Shown one piece after another: positions 23,489 to 33,374 of a DNA stretch of 64,000 bases. The notes beneath the pieces are model-generated. The model made no database searches. It was not told the DNA's origin and saw nothing but the letters and a program-made list of their open reading frames with translations. Origin of the DNA: Rhodocollybia butyracea (Eukaryota; Basidiomycota; Agaricomycetes; Agaricales; Omphalotaceae); the NCBI GenBank assembly GCA_015501585.1, contig JADNRY010000275.1, forward strand, positions 1 through 64,000, in the 5' to 3' direction. A program made the position numbers and the translations under genes. Numbering within the stretch: the first letter of the stretch is position 1; each line of letters opens with the position of its first letter.

Positions 23489-23912
23489 TTAGCAAGTAAT
23501 TAGTAAAAATTTGTTACTACTTCTATCACAGTGTGAAAATGGAAATTTCTTCCTATCCTAGTACGGCCTCGCAAATCGTCGGATTAATTATGCTTTCGCT
23601 CTTTTTGGGTTTGTTTTCCCGCCCTTTCCATTCTTTTGGAGCTCTGGCTCTGTTTGGGACGGAACGTCCACGGGTGGGAGCGCGGGGCCGAGCCCCAGCC
23701 AAACCCCTACATCTCTTATTGGTCACTTTGCAGAATTTACCTTTACATATTCATTACTGAGAATCCTATGATTTAGGCAACTAGCTTATTGAATGAATGA
23801 AAGAACAAAGCAAATCACGGTCACATGCTCATAGAGCACGTGGCCTAAAGTTTTTTACATGTTGTATTGGCCGTCTCTCAGCTTGGTATCTTATCTTATC
23901 TCAGTTCATCTA

Positions 23913-23985
23913 AATTAAACCAAATCAGGGAACCGAAGATAAGACCGGGACGGAAACGGGACGCCGATAAGATAATATACAACAC
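23913..23985 (-). repeat. Gypsy LTR remnant, left (3' LTR)
   Basis: 73 bp matching 30623-30695 with about ten substitutions. The minus-strand reading starts TGTTGTATATTATC, compatible with the TG start of an LTR. Confidence 0.55.
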
Positions 23986-24199
23986 AACCCCCTCATTACT
24001 CTTTTGCTCCTGCAAAAGCAGATACAACAGAGAAAGAAAGTTGGTAACAAAACACAAAGGAAAAGTAGTAGTACAGGAGAATAGAAACTAATATACACGT
24101 AAAGGAGAACATATAGGTACATACCAGAATACAAGTACACCAGGAGAAGAGATCCAGGACCGAGGAACATCCCCCAGCCATCAAAAGTCAAAAGTCAAT

Positions 24200-25315
24200 C
24201 ACGATCTTGATGGCTGTCATAACGTTATGTTTTTTTACTGGTTTCCAGCGCGGCGACCTGCTTTCATCCTTTCTTTAGCATCCTGTCATTGAAGGTCAGC
24301 AGAGGCATACCAGAGGGAAGGATCAGGAAAGTCTGAGCGGTCTTTTGAGTGGTAGGGTCGGAGCCTGAGGCCGTTGTAGAGGTGACAAAGAACGTATCTA
24401 TTCCTCGTCATGAGCTGGTAAGTATTTTTATTGGATACATCACGAATAATAAAAGGTCCATCCCAGCAAGGATGAATCTTGGACTGACATTCATTTTTCC
24501 TCAGGACCAGGTCTCCAATTCCGAGCCCCCTTTCCTTGTACTCTGCCTCTTGCTTTGCCGCTTCCGTGTCCAGTCATTCCAATGCTTTTGTGTTGGCTTC
24601 TTCTCAATATTGCTCGAGATTTTGGACGTGTTCAAGTCGTTGTTCTTGAAGCGTAGCAATTTCCGCATCGGTAGAAGGAATACAAAGAGTACCAAAGACG
24701 GAATCACCAGGAAGACAAGGCTTGAAGCCATAGAGCATATGCCCGGGAGATACTCCAGTGCTAGGATTTTTGTGAGCGCGGTGAGCAAGGAGAGCATCTG
24801 GTACGTACTTTTCCCACTCGTTCTGATTGCCAGGAGCGCAGAACCAACCTAAGATTTGAACCTAGAGTATTGTTGAATTTTTCGAGGCAACCATTAGTTT
24901 GAGGATGGTATGGCGAGGTTTGTAGGTGTTCGATGGTAGGTCTTTGTAAGAGATTTTGAAGAGCATAAGACATGAATTCCTCACCATTGTCAGTTAGGAT
25001 TGCCCTAGGCTTCCCGAACAAAGAGATAACTTGATGGAGCAGTTGGATCACTGTGTCGGCTGAACGTTGGGGAAGTGTGATGGCGAAGGTGAAGTCTGTG
25101 CCCATGTCCATCGACGTGAGGAGGTACTGACTTCCTTTTTTAGTTTTAGGCCATGGTCCAATGAAGTCAAAGGACCATACATTGCCCAGGCCAACTTGAG
25201 GAAGTGGAAACATCAGCTGTGAAGGAACGGCATTTTGCTTGGTGAACTGGCACTGATCGCAGGTATGTACCATATATTCTACCATCTCCTGCGAGTATGG
25301 CATCCAGACTTGAGT
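24200..25315 (-). pseudogene. Gypsy integrase, degenerate
   Basis: The zinc-binding half ends with CDQCQFTKQNAVPSQLM (near 25260). The catalytic core shows the DDE set: Asp in SFDFIGPWPKTKKGS (about 25170), Asp in AILTDNGEEF (about 24985) and Glu in TNGCLEKFNNTLGSNL (about 24885). Downstream the reading changes frame at about 24800 to STGVSPGHMLYGFKPCLPGD, then GLGIGDLVLRKN and CWDGPFIIRDV, the usual C-terminal GPY/F-like region. It catalyses retroelement DNA insertion in intact relatives. Confidence 0.8.
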
Positions 25316-26498
25316 TCAAAGACAATCAGCAACCACATTGATTCCCAATTGCCCTAAGTCAATGTGAAGGCTACAAACTATTCCGAGAGCTTCAGCGACT
25401 GAGGTGGGTACAAGGACAATCTGTGGTTCTGTTGCTTCAGCTGGGCTGATGTCTCGGTACAGGTGTTTGTTACTCACCAAATAATTCCCCCCTCCGCTGT
25501 TTGCAACTGCAACTTCCTTTCCAGATAGTAAGGTGATTCTTCTTTGTTCCAAGGTGTCAAATATTGCTGAATGACATTTGGGATTGACTTCAATAGCAAA
25601 GAGCGGCTGATACTCGATGTCCGGAACATCCGGATGATCTTCTCAACGAGACAGAGCATCAGCGGCGACTTGCGCAAAACTGGGGCGGTACAAGGTCTTG
25701 ATGTCAAAGTGGGCAATATCATCATTGAAGTGAGCAAGGCGACGACTGAGATGTTTTTGAGTGTGGAAATACTTCAATGATTCATGATCTGTACATACCA
25801 CAATAGGAGAACCTTCAATAAATGCTCACCATTTCTTGAATGCATGAACTACAGCTAGCATTTCCTGTTCCTGCGCTGAGTATTGCTGTTCAGTTGGTGA
25901 CATTTTTTGTGACTCAAAAGCTATTGGCCGTAAGTCTTTTTCTTCAAAGTCAAAGCGGTTAGGGGACTTACTCTCATCCCTCCCTTCGTCAAGATCCTTG
26001 AACGGGGTCAACGCTTGTTGAAGAACAGCTCCAAGACAGAAGCCCAAAGTGTCAGTGTCAATAACGAAGACCCTCCAAGGAGTTGGATGGATCAGGATGT
26101 GAGCATTTGTAAGAGAGCATTTCAAGGATTCAAATGCAGTAGTGCATTTGGGTGACCAAGTGATCACAGAACCCTTCTTTGGATCACCAAGGAGAAGGTT
26201 AGTGAGTGGTAGAGCTTGATTAGCAAATCCATGTACAAAATGTTGGTAGTAGCCAGCAAGATTCAAGAACCCATGAAGTTGAGTGATATTCAAAGGTATG
26301 GGCCATTTGAGTACTGCTCACACTTTATCAGGATTGACCTGAATACCATTGCCAGATACAAGATGACCAAGGTACAGGAGTTCTGATTGCGCCCAGGTAC
26401 ACTTGTCAAGGTTGAGAATGAGGTCTTCCTCCGCCAGAGCAGTGAGTACCTGTTCAACATGTGATTCATGTTCCTCCAGAGAGCTAGAATAAATCACA
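25316..26498 (-). pseudogene. Gypsy RT 3' part and RNase H, degenerate
   Basis: Reading downstream of the inserted LTR, IYSSSLEEHESHVEQVL continues the RT palm/thumb, followed by HLVSGNGIQVNPDKV, LHGFLNLAGYYQHFVHGF and the RNase H region (WRVFVIDTDTLGFCLGAVLQQ; ESQKMSPTEQQYSAQEQEML). Stops at 25315 and near 26310 and frame changes around 25740 interrupt it. Confidence 0.75.
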
Positions 26499-26704
26499 TG
26501 TTATGACCCATACCCAAACTATAAGCATATACATATCTTTTTCTATTATTATTAACCAACTACTACTACTATCATTAAGATTTCTACTTATCATATACAT
26601 TTTACGTTCATTACTCATTTTCTCTACATTATTTGGCATAATGCTGCACACATTGAACATACTGTTAATCAACTTCGGTTTCACTAGAATAATTGAACAC
26701 CAGT

Positions 26705-26935
26705 CACTGCATGACATCATTCTACTGCTCCGCAGTTCTGACATCATTTTACTGCTCCACAGTCATGATGTCATCTCACTGCTCCGCAGTTATGACATCA
26801 TTCCAGCTCCACAGTTATGATATCATTCCAGTGCTCCGCAGTTATGACATCATTCCAGCTCCACAGTTATGATATCATTCCAGTGCTCCGCAGTTATGAC
26901 ATCATTCCAGTGCTCCACAGTTATGATGTCATTCC
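26705..26935. repeat. Minisatellite within the solo LTR (CTCCGCAGTTATGACATCATTCCAG-type unit)
   Basis: About eight imperfect copies of a 27-32 bp unit alternating GCTCCGCAGTTATGACATCA and GCTCCACAGTTATGATATCA. The inner ATGACATCAT/ATGATGTCAT words are near-palindromic and could be bZIP/CRE-like binding sites, which is speculation. Confidence 0.85.
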
Positions 26936-27084
26936 GCAGCATTTTCTAAATAATACATACTTGACAGTATATAAGGAGGCTAGATTTACCAATGTACAGT
27001 AGACGTATTATTTTTCTTAAATCCAAACCCCCACTTGTTTGCTGTTATCACTTGTGTGAATCACCAGACCAACTCATTGTATAT

Positions 27085-27445
27085 TGTTGAGCTATCTCCA
27101 AGTTACAATACACATTTATACATCTTGTTGAGCTAACTCCAAGTTGTATCCACTAACATTCACCTGTTGAGCTATCTCCTAGTGAATACTTCTTTAATTG
27201 CCACTTGTTGAGCTATCTCCGAGTTGCAACTTCCTATTACTTGTTGAGCTATCTCCAAGTATTAGACATCACACTCACTATTACTTGTTGAGCTATCTCC
27301 GAGTACTAGACACCACACTCACTATTACTTGTTGAGCTATCTCCGAGTACTAGACACCACACTCACTACTACTTGTTGAGCCATCTCCGAGTACTAGTTC
27401 TGATTCATATTACTGCTTGTTGAGCTATCTCCGAGGGTAATCTTA
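27085..27445. repeat. Second array within the solo LTR: TTGTTGAGCTATCTCC units
   Basis: Ten or so copies of TTGTTGAGCTATCTCCRAGT separated by variable 15-35 bp spacers. The same array appears in reverse complement at 63610-63955 in the second LTR copy. Confidence 0.9.
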
Positions 27446-27678
27446 TTATTATTATTTGTCGAGCTATCTCCAAATAATAACTTCTGTGAGTTTTGTATTA
27501 CAAACTAGTTACTAACTTTACTTGAGCCTAGTTGTTTGAGTATATATTTTTTGCCTAGCGGTTTCAACGAACGGAAAGGCTTGCTCTATAATCTCATTAC
27601 TTTCTCTTATCATTTTTACTGCCAAGTTACATACTGTGAAGGTTTGGACGAGACTATTGATCGAGTCATAACATCACA

Positions 27679-28060
27679 ATGTCATCAAGGTATACCATTA
27701 CGAACTTGTCAATATACCGGTGGGAATGTCGTTCATCATACTTTGAAATGTAGCGGGAGCTCCAGTAAGTCCAAAGGCCATTACACAAAACTGAAAATGA
27801 CCATACCTGCAGGTGAAAGCAGTCTTGGGACAGTCTTCATCGGCGATTTGAACTTGCCAGTAGCTGGATTTAAGATTGAGAGTAGTGAAAACAGTTGCAT
27901 TTTTGAGGTAAACATAACATTCATCGATTTGGGGAAGAGGATATGCATTTTTTCTTGTTAGATTGTTCAAGGCACTCAGATCTATGCAAGGACAAAGTGT
28001 ACTATTTGTTTTGGGGATCAAGAGCAAGGGCAAAGACCAAGGTGAGTCCGACGGCTCAAT
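27679..28060 (-). pseudogene. Gypsy reverse transcriptase, fingers and palm up to YLDD
   Basis: The frame holds IDLSALNNLTRKNAYPLPQI, TTLNLKSSYWQVQIADED, KTAFTCRYGHFQFCVMAFGL and GAPATFQSMMND, in the order expected for Gypsy RT, and then runs to MVYLDDIV where the solo LTR interrupts it (27673/27679). Confidence 0.85.
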
Positions 28061-28233
28061 AACTTGTTGTTCAAGAGCATCTTCAACAAACTTCTTGATC
28101 TCCAGGTTTTTGTGGGGAGAATGGGGTTGACCGCAAATTTTAAAAGGCTGTGCATTACTGGTGTCAATGTGGTGGACCCAACATCAAGCTGGAGGGTAAC
28201 CTACTGTCTTCCAAAACATCTTTGGAAACATTT

Positions 28234-30352
28234 TCATGACTTTTGTTTTGAGTTTCTGACCGTTGTGGTGTCAGAATCAATTTTAGGAGTGTCGGTACTA
28301 GGAGTCAAAGTATCTGTGGATGAATTATCAGTAGTAAGTGAAGGAGTCTCAGAGCCAGAAGATGGAGGGATACCCGGAGATTCATCTCTGCTCTCAACTT
28401 CAATGATAGAGGCAATTCCTGGATTGTCGGTGTAAGTATATGATTCATGAGGAAGTTCAGTATAACCTTCGCTGATCTTGGCCATGTAGACATCTTGAAC
28501 TGGAAGAGAATTTGGATTTGGTATTGGCTGGACCTTGATGGTGACCTTAGTCTTTGGCAAGAGGATGTCGAGTGTTGAATCATTCCAGTTGAAGACAACA
28601 TTATGTTTAGCGAGGAACATCCAACCAAGAAGAAGATCATATCAGAAACCAGTCTCTTGCTCAAGAACCCAAGCAAGTACAGTTTCCTTGATGGGACCTA
28701 TTTTCAAGGTGAACCGTGCGAAGCCTTTGGTGAATGTTTGACCCGCGCCAGCAATTTCTTGAGGACATCCTAGACTGAAGTAGTCAGCACCAATATACTT
28801 AACAACGTTGCTATGGATGTAGTTGTCCTGAGCTCCAGTGTTGGCGATAATATGGACCTCTCTCATTGATCCGGGTTTGAAACGCTTAGGCCGTCCTTGA
28901 ACAGTGGCTGAATAAATTGGTAAGGTAAGATCTGGACTACCTTTGAGATTGATAGTGAAGAAGTTAGCAGAAAGTGGAGGGTCATCGAGTTCAGCTTTTG
29001 GGACTGATTGAGTTTCCATGTTGGCCAAGAACTGGTCGACGTCTTTCTGGTGAACAAACTTTTTTTGGTTGTCAAAGTGATTTGCTGCTTGACCAAGGAG
29101 AGTAGGAGCTTGCTGAGATCTTGCAGAAGGTTGTCTGACAATATGCATACGTCCTGGATGGAGGGGATCCGGGTCCGCAATATGGAACATAGGTTGTTGT
29201 GGTCTGTTAGATAGGTTCAAAGATTGCTGGGTCCTCTTGCACAGCATTCAACAGTCCTTGGAAAAGTGACCAAGTTGGTTACAGTTGAAGCACCGCAACC
29301 TAGACTTGTCCAGATGAGAAGGAGTAGTTGAGAATGCATCGAGATCCATAGGAGCAGGGGCTGTGGATGCAGCCAAGGATGGGAACATCAAGGTTGAGGA
29401 ATTCCCATTCCTGGATGAAGATCCATTGCCGTTCTTTTGGTTACAAAGTCAAGGATCCGAGGTACAGGAGTTCAAGTTACTCCCTGAAGTGCATTTGTAA
29501 CAATCATATACCCGCGCTGCTTCATAAACGTCAGCCATCAAAGATGGGTTCAAGTTAGAAATATGGAAGCATAGCTCTGGGGGGAGACTTTGAAAGAAGT
29601 TGAACTTACGATCTCCAAAGGTCATGTCTGTAGGTGAGAGTTGAATTTCAAGCTTCTGAAAACACAGAATGAACTCGGAGACATTACCTTTGTAGTTGCA
29701 GCAGTTCAAGCTGTTTCAAATTTCATCAATTTGAGCAGGATGTTCAAACTGAGCTCGGAGAGCCTGTTGAAGAGTGTTCCAGTTGAGGGGCTGACACAAA
29801 AGCATCCACTTACAATGACTCCCCAGTCCTCCTGAGCGATGTGAGTAGCTTTTAATAAACCTTGGGAGATTGAAATAAAAGCACTAACGTCCTCAGCAGG
29901 AAGACCCTTGAAGGTAGGGAGTTCAGTGCACAGAGGAGCTCAAGCAGTAGCTGTTCCAGAAGGAGCAGGCTGAGTGGGTGCAGCTGGAAGAGTAAGGTGA
30001 GACAAAGCATTTCAGAATGTCTCAGTGAGACGTTCTGCGGAAATTTGCTCACATCAAAGTTCTTCAACTTGCCCTTCGCTGGCTTGAAGGCATTGAGCGA
30101 GGTTGGTGAACAAAGGGGCAATAACGTCAAAGGCCTTGGGGCTGAGGACCGCATGAAGTTGGTCCAAGGTGACTTCGGACATAGGTGTAGAGTAGAGTAA
30201 TAAATCCTAGTATGGTGGAGGGGCGTTCGGTGAAGGTAAAGTGTCGACAAAAAAAAATATTGGTTCTTCTGGATAGAAGTAACCGTTGAGCTCATAAGAA
30301 ATAAACAGGTAGCTACAATTCTGGGGGACTTACAATGAATGTAAGGTTTCAA
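28234..30352 (-). pseudogene. Gypsy gag and protease region, degenerate
   Basis: Gag occupies about 30352-29240; the matrix/capsid-like part is spread over frames. Its clearest landmark is the zinc knuckle CFNCNQLGHFSKDC (about 29305-29250), directly followed by a stop. The protease follows with VHIIANTGAQDNYIHS (about 28850-28800), where retroviral-type proteases have Asp-Ser/Thr-Gly-Ala: here the catalytic Asp is Asn. A later block, FLAKHNVVFNWNDSTLDIL, is the usual protease C-terminus before the RT linker, which is Thr/Ser-rich (about 28400-28240). Confidence 0.75.
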
Positions 30353-30622
30353 GTAACTTTTGCAAAGTGAAGTATCCGCTTATCCAAGTCGGGCTGATAT
30401 CGGTCTAGCTGTCAGATAGCAGAGAGAATTCTGATCTGATTCGTCGGAATTCTATTCTACTTATACTAGCGAAGTTTGTACATAGAATATCATAGAAAAT
30501 TCACCAGGTAAATAGATGATGCAATATTGAACTATTTCTCAGCGAGAATCAAAGGATAAAGAATCTTTTGGACTCGGATGAAGTCAAAGGGATAAATAAG
30601 GAAAAGACACGAAGCTTTGAAG

Positions 30623-30695
30623 AACTAAACCAAATCGGGGAACCGAAGATAAGGCTGGGATGGAAGCGGGATGCTGATAAGATAATATACAACAA
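30623..30695 (-). repeat. Gypsy LTR remnant, right (5' LTR)
   Basis: Direct-repeat partner of 23913-23985; it ends 5' of the LINE fragment that begins about 70 bp further right. Confidence 0.55.
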
Positions 30696-30766
30696 CACTT
30701 TATAACCACGGGACCTATTTGAATATTTCACACTTTTGAACAGCATAGCCGCCGAGCCGGGCTTGT

Positions 30767-31266
30767 GACAGGCACATTGAGACGCCCCAGCACGTCCTTC
30801 TGCAATGCAATGCACTGGGCATTCCCGAGATCACAGTGGCACGCATTCAGTTCCTGGATGCTATGTCTGGCTACTTTCCCCTGCCCAGGGATCGCGTCTT
30901 TTCAGACACGGCCTTACTGCATTACCTGAAACGGTTTATTTTCCATTGGGATAAGGTGGTTCCAACGGCTAAGTTTATACACGAGGCTATGGGCCATTGA
31001 AGGGCATTTGTGGGTAGCAAAGGCAAGGGTGAGTACCGTGGGTCCTCAGATAGTGAGAGCGAGAGTGGGAGGGACTAACATAGCACATTACACACTCATA
31101 CTGTAGCCTCTAAGTACTTTGTACTACCTCTCTGGGAGGGGTTGCAGTCTACCTTCCCTTTGTGGGTCGAGCTTGCTGCCTCTGCCTCTCTCCCCTAGAG
31201 TCCGGCTGTTCCCTCGTGGGACCCCGCTGTCGAGCGGAGCTGAGTATAATACTACTACTACTACTA
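30767..31266 (+). mobile_element. 5'-truncated LINE (non-LTR retrotransposon) 3' end with TAC-rich tail
   Basis: The frame 30767-31000 reads ETPQHVLLQCNALGIPEI and later RFIFHWDKVVPTAKFIHEA before TGA. The ETPQHVLLxC part is the end of the C-terminal zinc-binding region that follows RT/RNase H in Tad-like LINE ORF2. A GC-rich 3' UTR (31130-31240, with CTCGTGGGACCCCGCTGTCG) ends in TGAGTATAATACTACTACTA, the kind of short tandem tail seen on such LINEs. All upstream domains are missing, as usual for 5'-truncated insertion. Confidence 0.75.
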
Positions 31267-32150
31267 TCCCGACAATTAAATGATCGCAAATCATTAATTT
31301 GATCGGACTGCCGGACATGCCGGTATTCGTCCCATCCACTTCTTCTACATCGTTCCAGCCATCCCGCACTCCCCATTCTCCAGGATTGTATCCCAAGGAT
31401 GCATTACACCTACTCTTGGGTCTGCCCGAACCGCTAGGCCGTACAAATATCCAGTATTTCGGAATTGGGTGTTTATTATCTCACATGTTTTATTCCATCA
31501 TTTGTTTGATCTTACCATTTATCCTTTATCCATTATTCCCCTCCTTATCCCAAAGCTTCTCCGTACCTCCTAGGGTGTAGATAACAGTCGTCTGAGCACA
31601 CCTGAGCCGTGACGCTTGGATTTGGTCGCTCCATTCTGTCCTCACTGACTGAGCTAGGTGGGAGGCTCTGTTTTCTAGTCATGTGTGTATCCTGCACTGC
31701 TCTGTCTTTCCCATCAAAAATCCGGAAGGGTAAAGGTATTTCTCCTTCGACCGGACTGTTCTGAGAAACAGCTCTGGGTTGCACACATTGCGCCTGAGGC
31801 ATCTACCTCCACCGTTGTTGCCGAAGACTCTCCTCCTGGTTGGGATGAAGTCAAGTCTTGAGTAGGATTACCACGTCAAATTGGCTAATGCACTTAACGA
31901 ACTCTCGATCTTGAAGCTTCAGTGACAAGTTACTATGTATATTCCATAGATAGAGAGGTAAACAAAACTGTATAGTATTAAGTCCAAATTGTAATGTAAA
32001 CAAGTCTGAATGAGCTCGCATGGAGAGGGATAAATCAACAAAGCAGTCTAATCCTTCATCGTCAATGCTCGGCGGGCATATATACTCTACATTGTAATAA
32101 AGGTCGTTATAGCTAGGTAGCAAAGAGGAAAATGACCAACGATCTTACCA
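31267..32150. other. Intergenic; hairpin just after the LINE tail, no supported gene
   Basis: At 31275-31300 AATTAAATGAT, four to five bases, then ATCATTAATT forms an 11-bp imperfect hairpin. Frames at 31299-31440 (Ser/Pro-rich) and 32123-31851 lack recognisable domains. Confidence 0.35.
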
Positions 32151-32159
32151 GCACCGTTG

Positions 32160-32640
32160 TTGGAGGAACCGGTTTCAAAGACCAAGGGCCCGAAACGAGG
32201 CAATGTTAGAGTTTCTTTCCTTTCTGTTGTTTATCATGAAGACCGTGATAGAGCCCTGCGTGGGACGAGTCACCGCAGGGTATTGATTGTCCATAACATG
32301 GGCCGGCTTAATGCCTGTGACTTGATAGGCGCCATTGAGATTCCAAGGTGGACGCCACTTCCGATACATGCCAAGATCATCCTCGCAGTGTCGGCTGGAG
32401 TCTCAGAGAATTGTATAGGCCTTTGAAGAGCACACCGGTCATGTTTAAGGATAGCTTGGGACGTTTTGCCGTGTACACGTCTCGGAATTCCTCGTTGTCG
32501 GCGACAGAGATCTGATTAGGAGCTCCTGCTGACGAAGTAGATGAGCTTATGTTGGAATCAGAATGCGTTTCCGACTTCCCTCTCCTTCTCTTTACCTTTT
32601 TACGCAGGTTGAGAGGACCTGAATAGTTTGCTAGTCTGGC
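32160..32640 (-). pseudogene. Coding-like minus-strand fragments, unrecognised
   Basis: One frame reads SETHSDSNISSSTSSAGAPN followed by ISVADNEEFRDVYTAKRPKL and SLNMTGVLFKGLYNSLRL (about 32580-32390); another at 32369-32175 reads KWRPPWNLNGAYQVTGIKPA and on. Both look protein-like but do not join by an evident intron and no domain is recognised. They may be the remains of a gene lying just downstream of the 33375-37211 gene. Confidence 0.3.
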
Positions 32641-32717
32641 AAGCTAAGGTTCTAGTAGACGTATCCGGGTGTAGCCGGTTGCGCAGTGGAAAGCCGCGCT
32701 GGATGACTGGGAGAGTT

Positions 32718-33111
32718 TTACTTGTACTGAGTCATCAGTTGGTCAGTCGTAACGGACAAGTGAGGTTGCCGTTTAATGCGAAAATTTCGCCAACTATATC
32801 TTTGTTCATGAGCCACTCTCGCTCGAATGCCTTGATTCTGCGGTCAGATAACTAGAGGGAATGTCAGGAGTTTCCTCTGTCAACGCAAAGCAAATAACGC
32901 ACACGGCATCAACGGGCATGAGTACTTTGTTTGCGTTCTTCTGAAAATCTTTCTGGGATATCTTGTGAAGCAATGTCCTTCTTTAGCTGAGTGAGGTGAC
33001 CACGAAACGCTTTTTTGACTGTCTCGACATTGTACTCTTTATTACTTTCCTTGGACATAAAGTTTCGGGTGAACACATCGGCCGCTGCTTGGTTCCATCG
33101 GTCCATAAGCC
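32718..33111. repeat. Partial tandem duplicate (A-B) of 33111-34228 with internal deletion
   Basis: Block A (32718-32790) matches 33111-33181 and block B (32801-33111) matches 33904-34228, both in direct orientation with a few percent mismatch. In the second unit A and B are separated by about 720 bp holding the last exons of the neighbouring gene; in the first unit only about ten bases separate them. Confidence 0.85.
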
Positions 33112-33374
33112 TTACTCGTACTGAGTCATCAATTGGTCAGTTGTGACGGACAAGTGTGCCGTTTAATGCAGAAATTTCGCAAACTAGAGCTTCATATTTA
33201 TCATCTGCGTCATTTCTTTCTTTGACCAATACATCACAGTACACCTAAGTCAATTGGGTGTTTAAAATGCCACAATATGCAAAATTATAATGATTAACTA
33301 GAGCATGTATGACGTAAATTGAAAACTGGCAATGATACATCACAACTGCTTTATTTATGTACACGTATAAGGGC

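Larger units (their letters stand above)
18140..23760 (+). mobile_element. DIRS-like tyrosine-recombinase retrotransposon
   Basis: The order gag-like ORF, reverse transcriptase-RNase H, tyrosine recombinase is that of DIRS-type elements, which integrate with a recombinase instead of an integrase. The left end is placed near the inverted repeat TAAGCGC-TAAAG-GCGCTTA (18142-18160). The right end is a GC-rich stretch (ACGGGTGGGAGCGCGGGG, 23668-23686) repeated in the fragments at 3060 and 37700. At least two A6-run frameshifts, in-frame stops in the recombinase N-terminus and a damaged splice acceptor make this copy non-functional as read. The 5' end lies about 70 bp upstream of the NPL-gene ATG (18069, opposite strand). 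Confidence 0.8.
26499..27673 (+). mobile_element. 1175-bp solo LTR inserted in the Gypsy RT, with 5-bp target duplication
   Basis: The element begins TGTTATGAC and ends GTCATAACA, a 9-bp terminal inverted repeat with canonical TG…CA. It is bounded by TCACA at 26494-26498 and again at 27674-27678, a perfect 5-bp target duplication. Removing the LTR and one TCACA restores YLDDIVIYSSS of the Gypsy RT on the minus strand. The LTR holds two tandem arrays (26705-26935 and 27085-27445). The same LTR occurs in the opposite orientation from 63411 to the window edge. Whether the orientation given is the transcriptional sense is not known. Confidence 0.92.
23913..30695 (-). mobile_element. Ty3/Gypsy LTR retrotransposon, degenerate, split by a solo LTR
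   Basis: On the minus strand the order is gag (30352-29240), protease (about 29050-28240), RT (28060-26290), RNase H (26290-25750) and integrase (25303-24370): the Gypsy order. Short direct repeats of about 73 bp at 23913-23985 and 30623-30695 (shared GGGAACCGAAGATAAG and GATAATATACAACA) are taken as LTR remnants; flanking LTR sequence is too diverged to align by eye. Several frameshifts and stops are present, so the element is dead. Confidence 0.8.

Noticed and set aside
24501..24797. A separate 98-residue hydrophobic protein on the minus strand
   Set aside because: It is an alternative frame of the Gypsy integrase C-terminal region, which reads STGVSPGHMLYG in the correct frame.
26705..27445. 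CRISPR-like array
   Set aside because: Units are degenerate, spacers are not unique or of constant length, and the array lies within an LTR of a eukaryotic retroelement.
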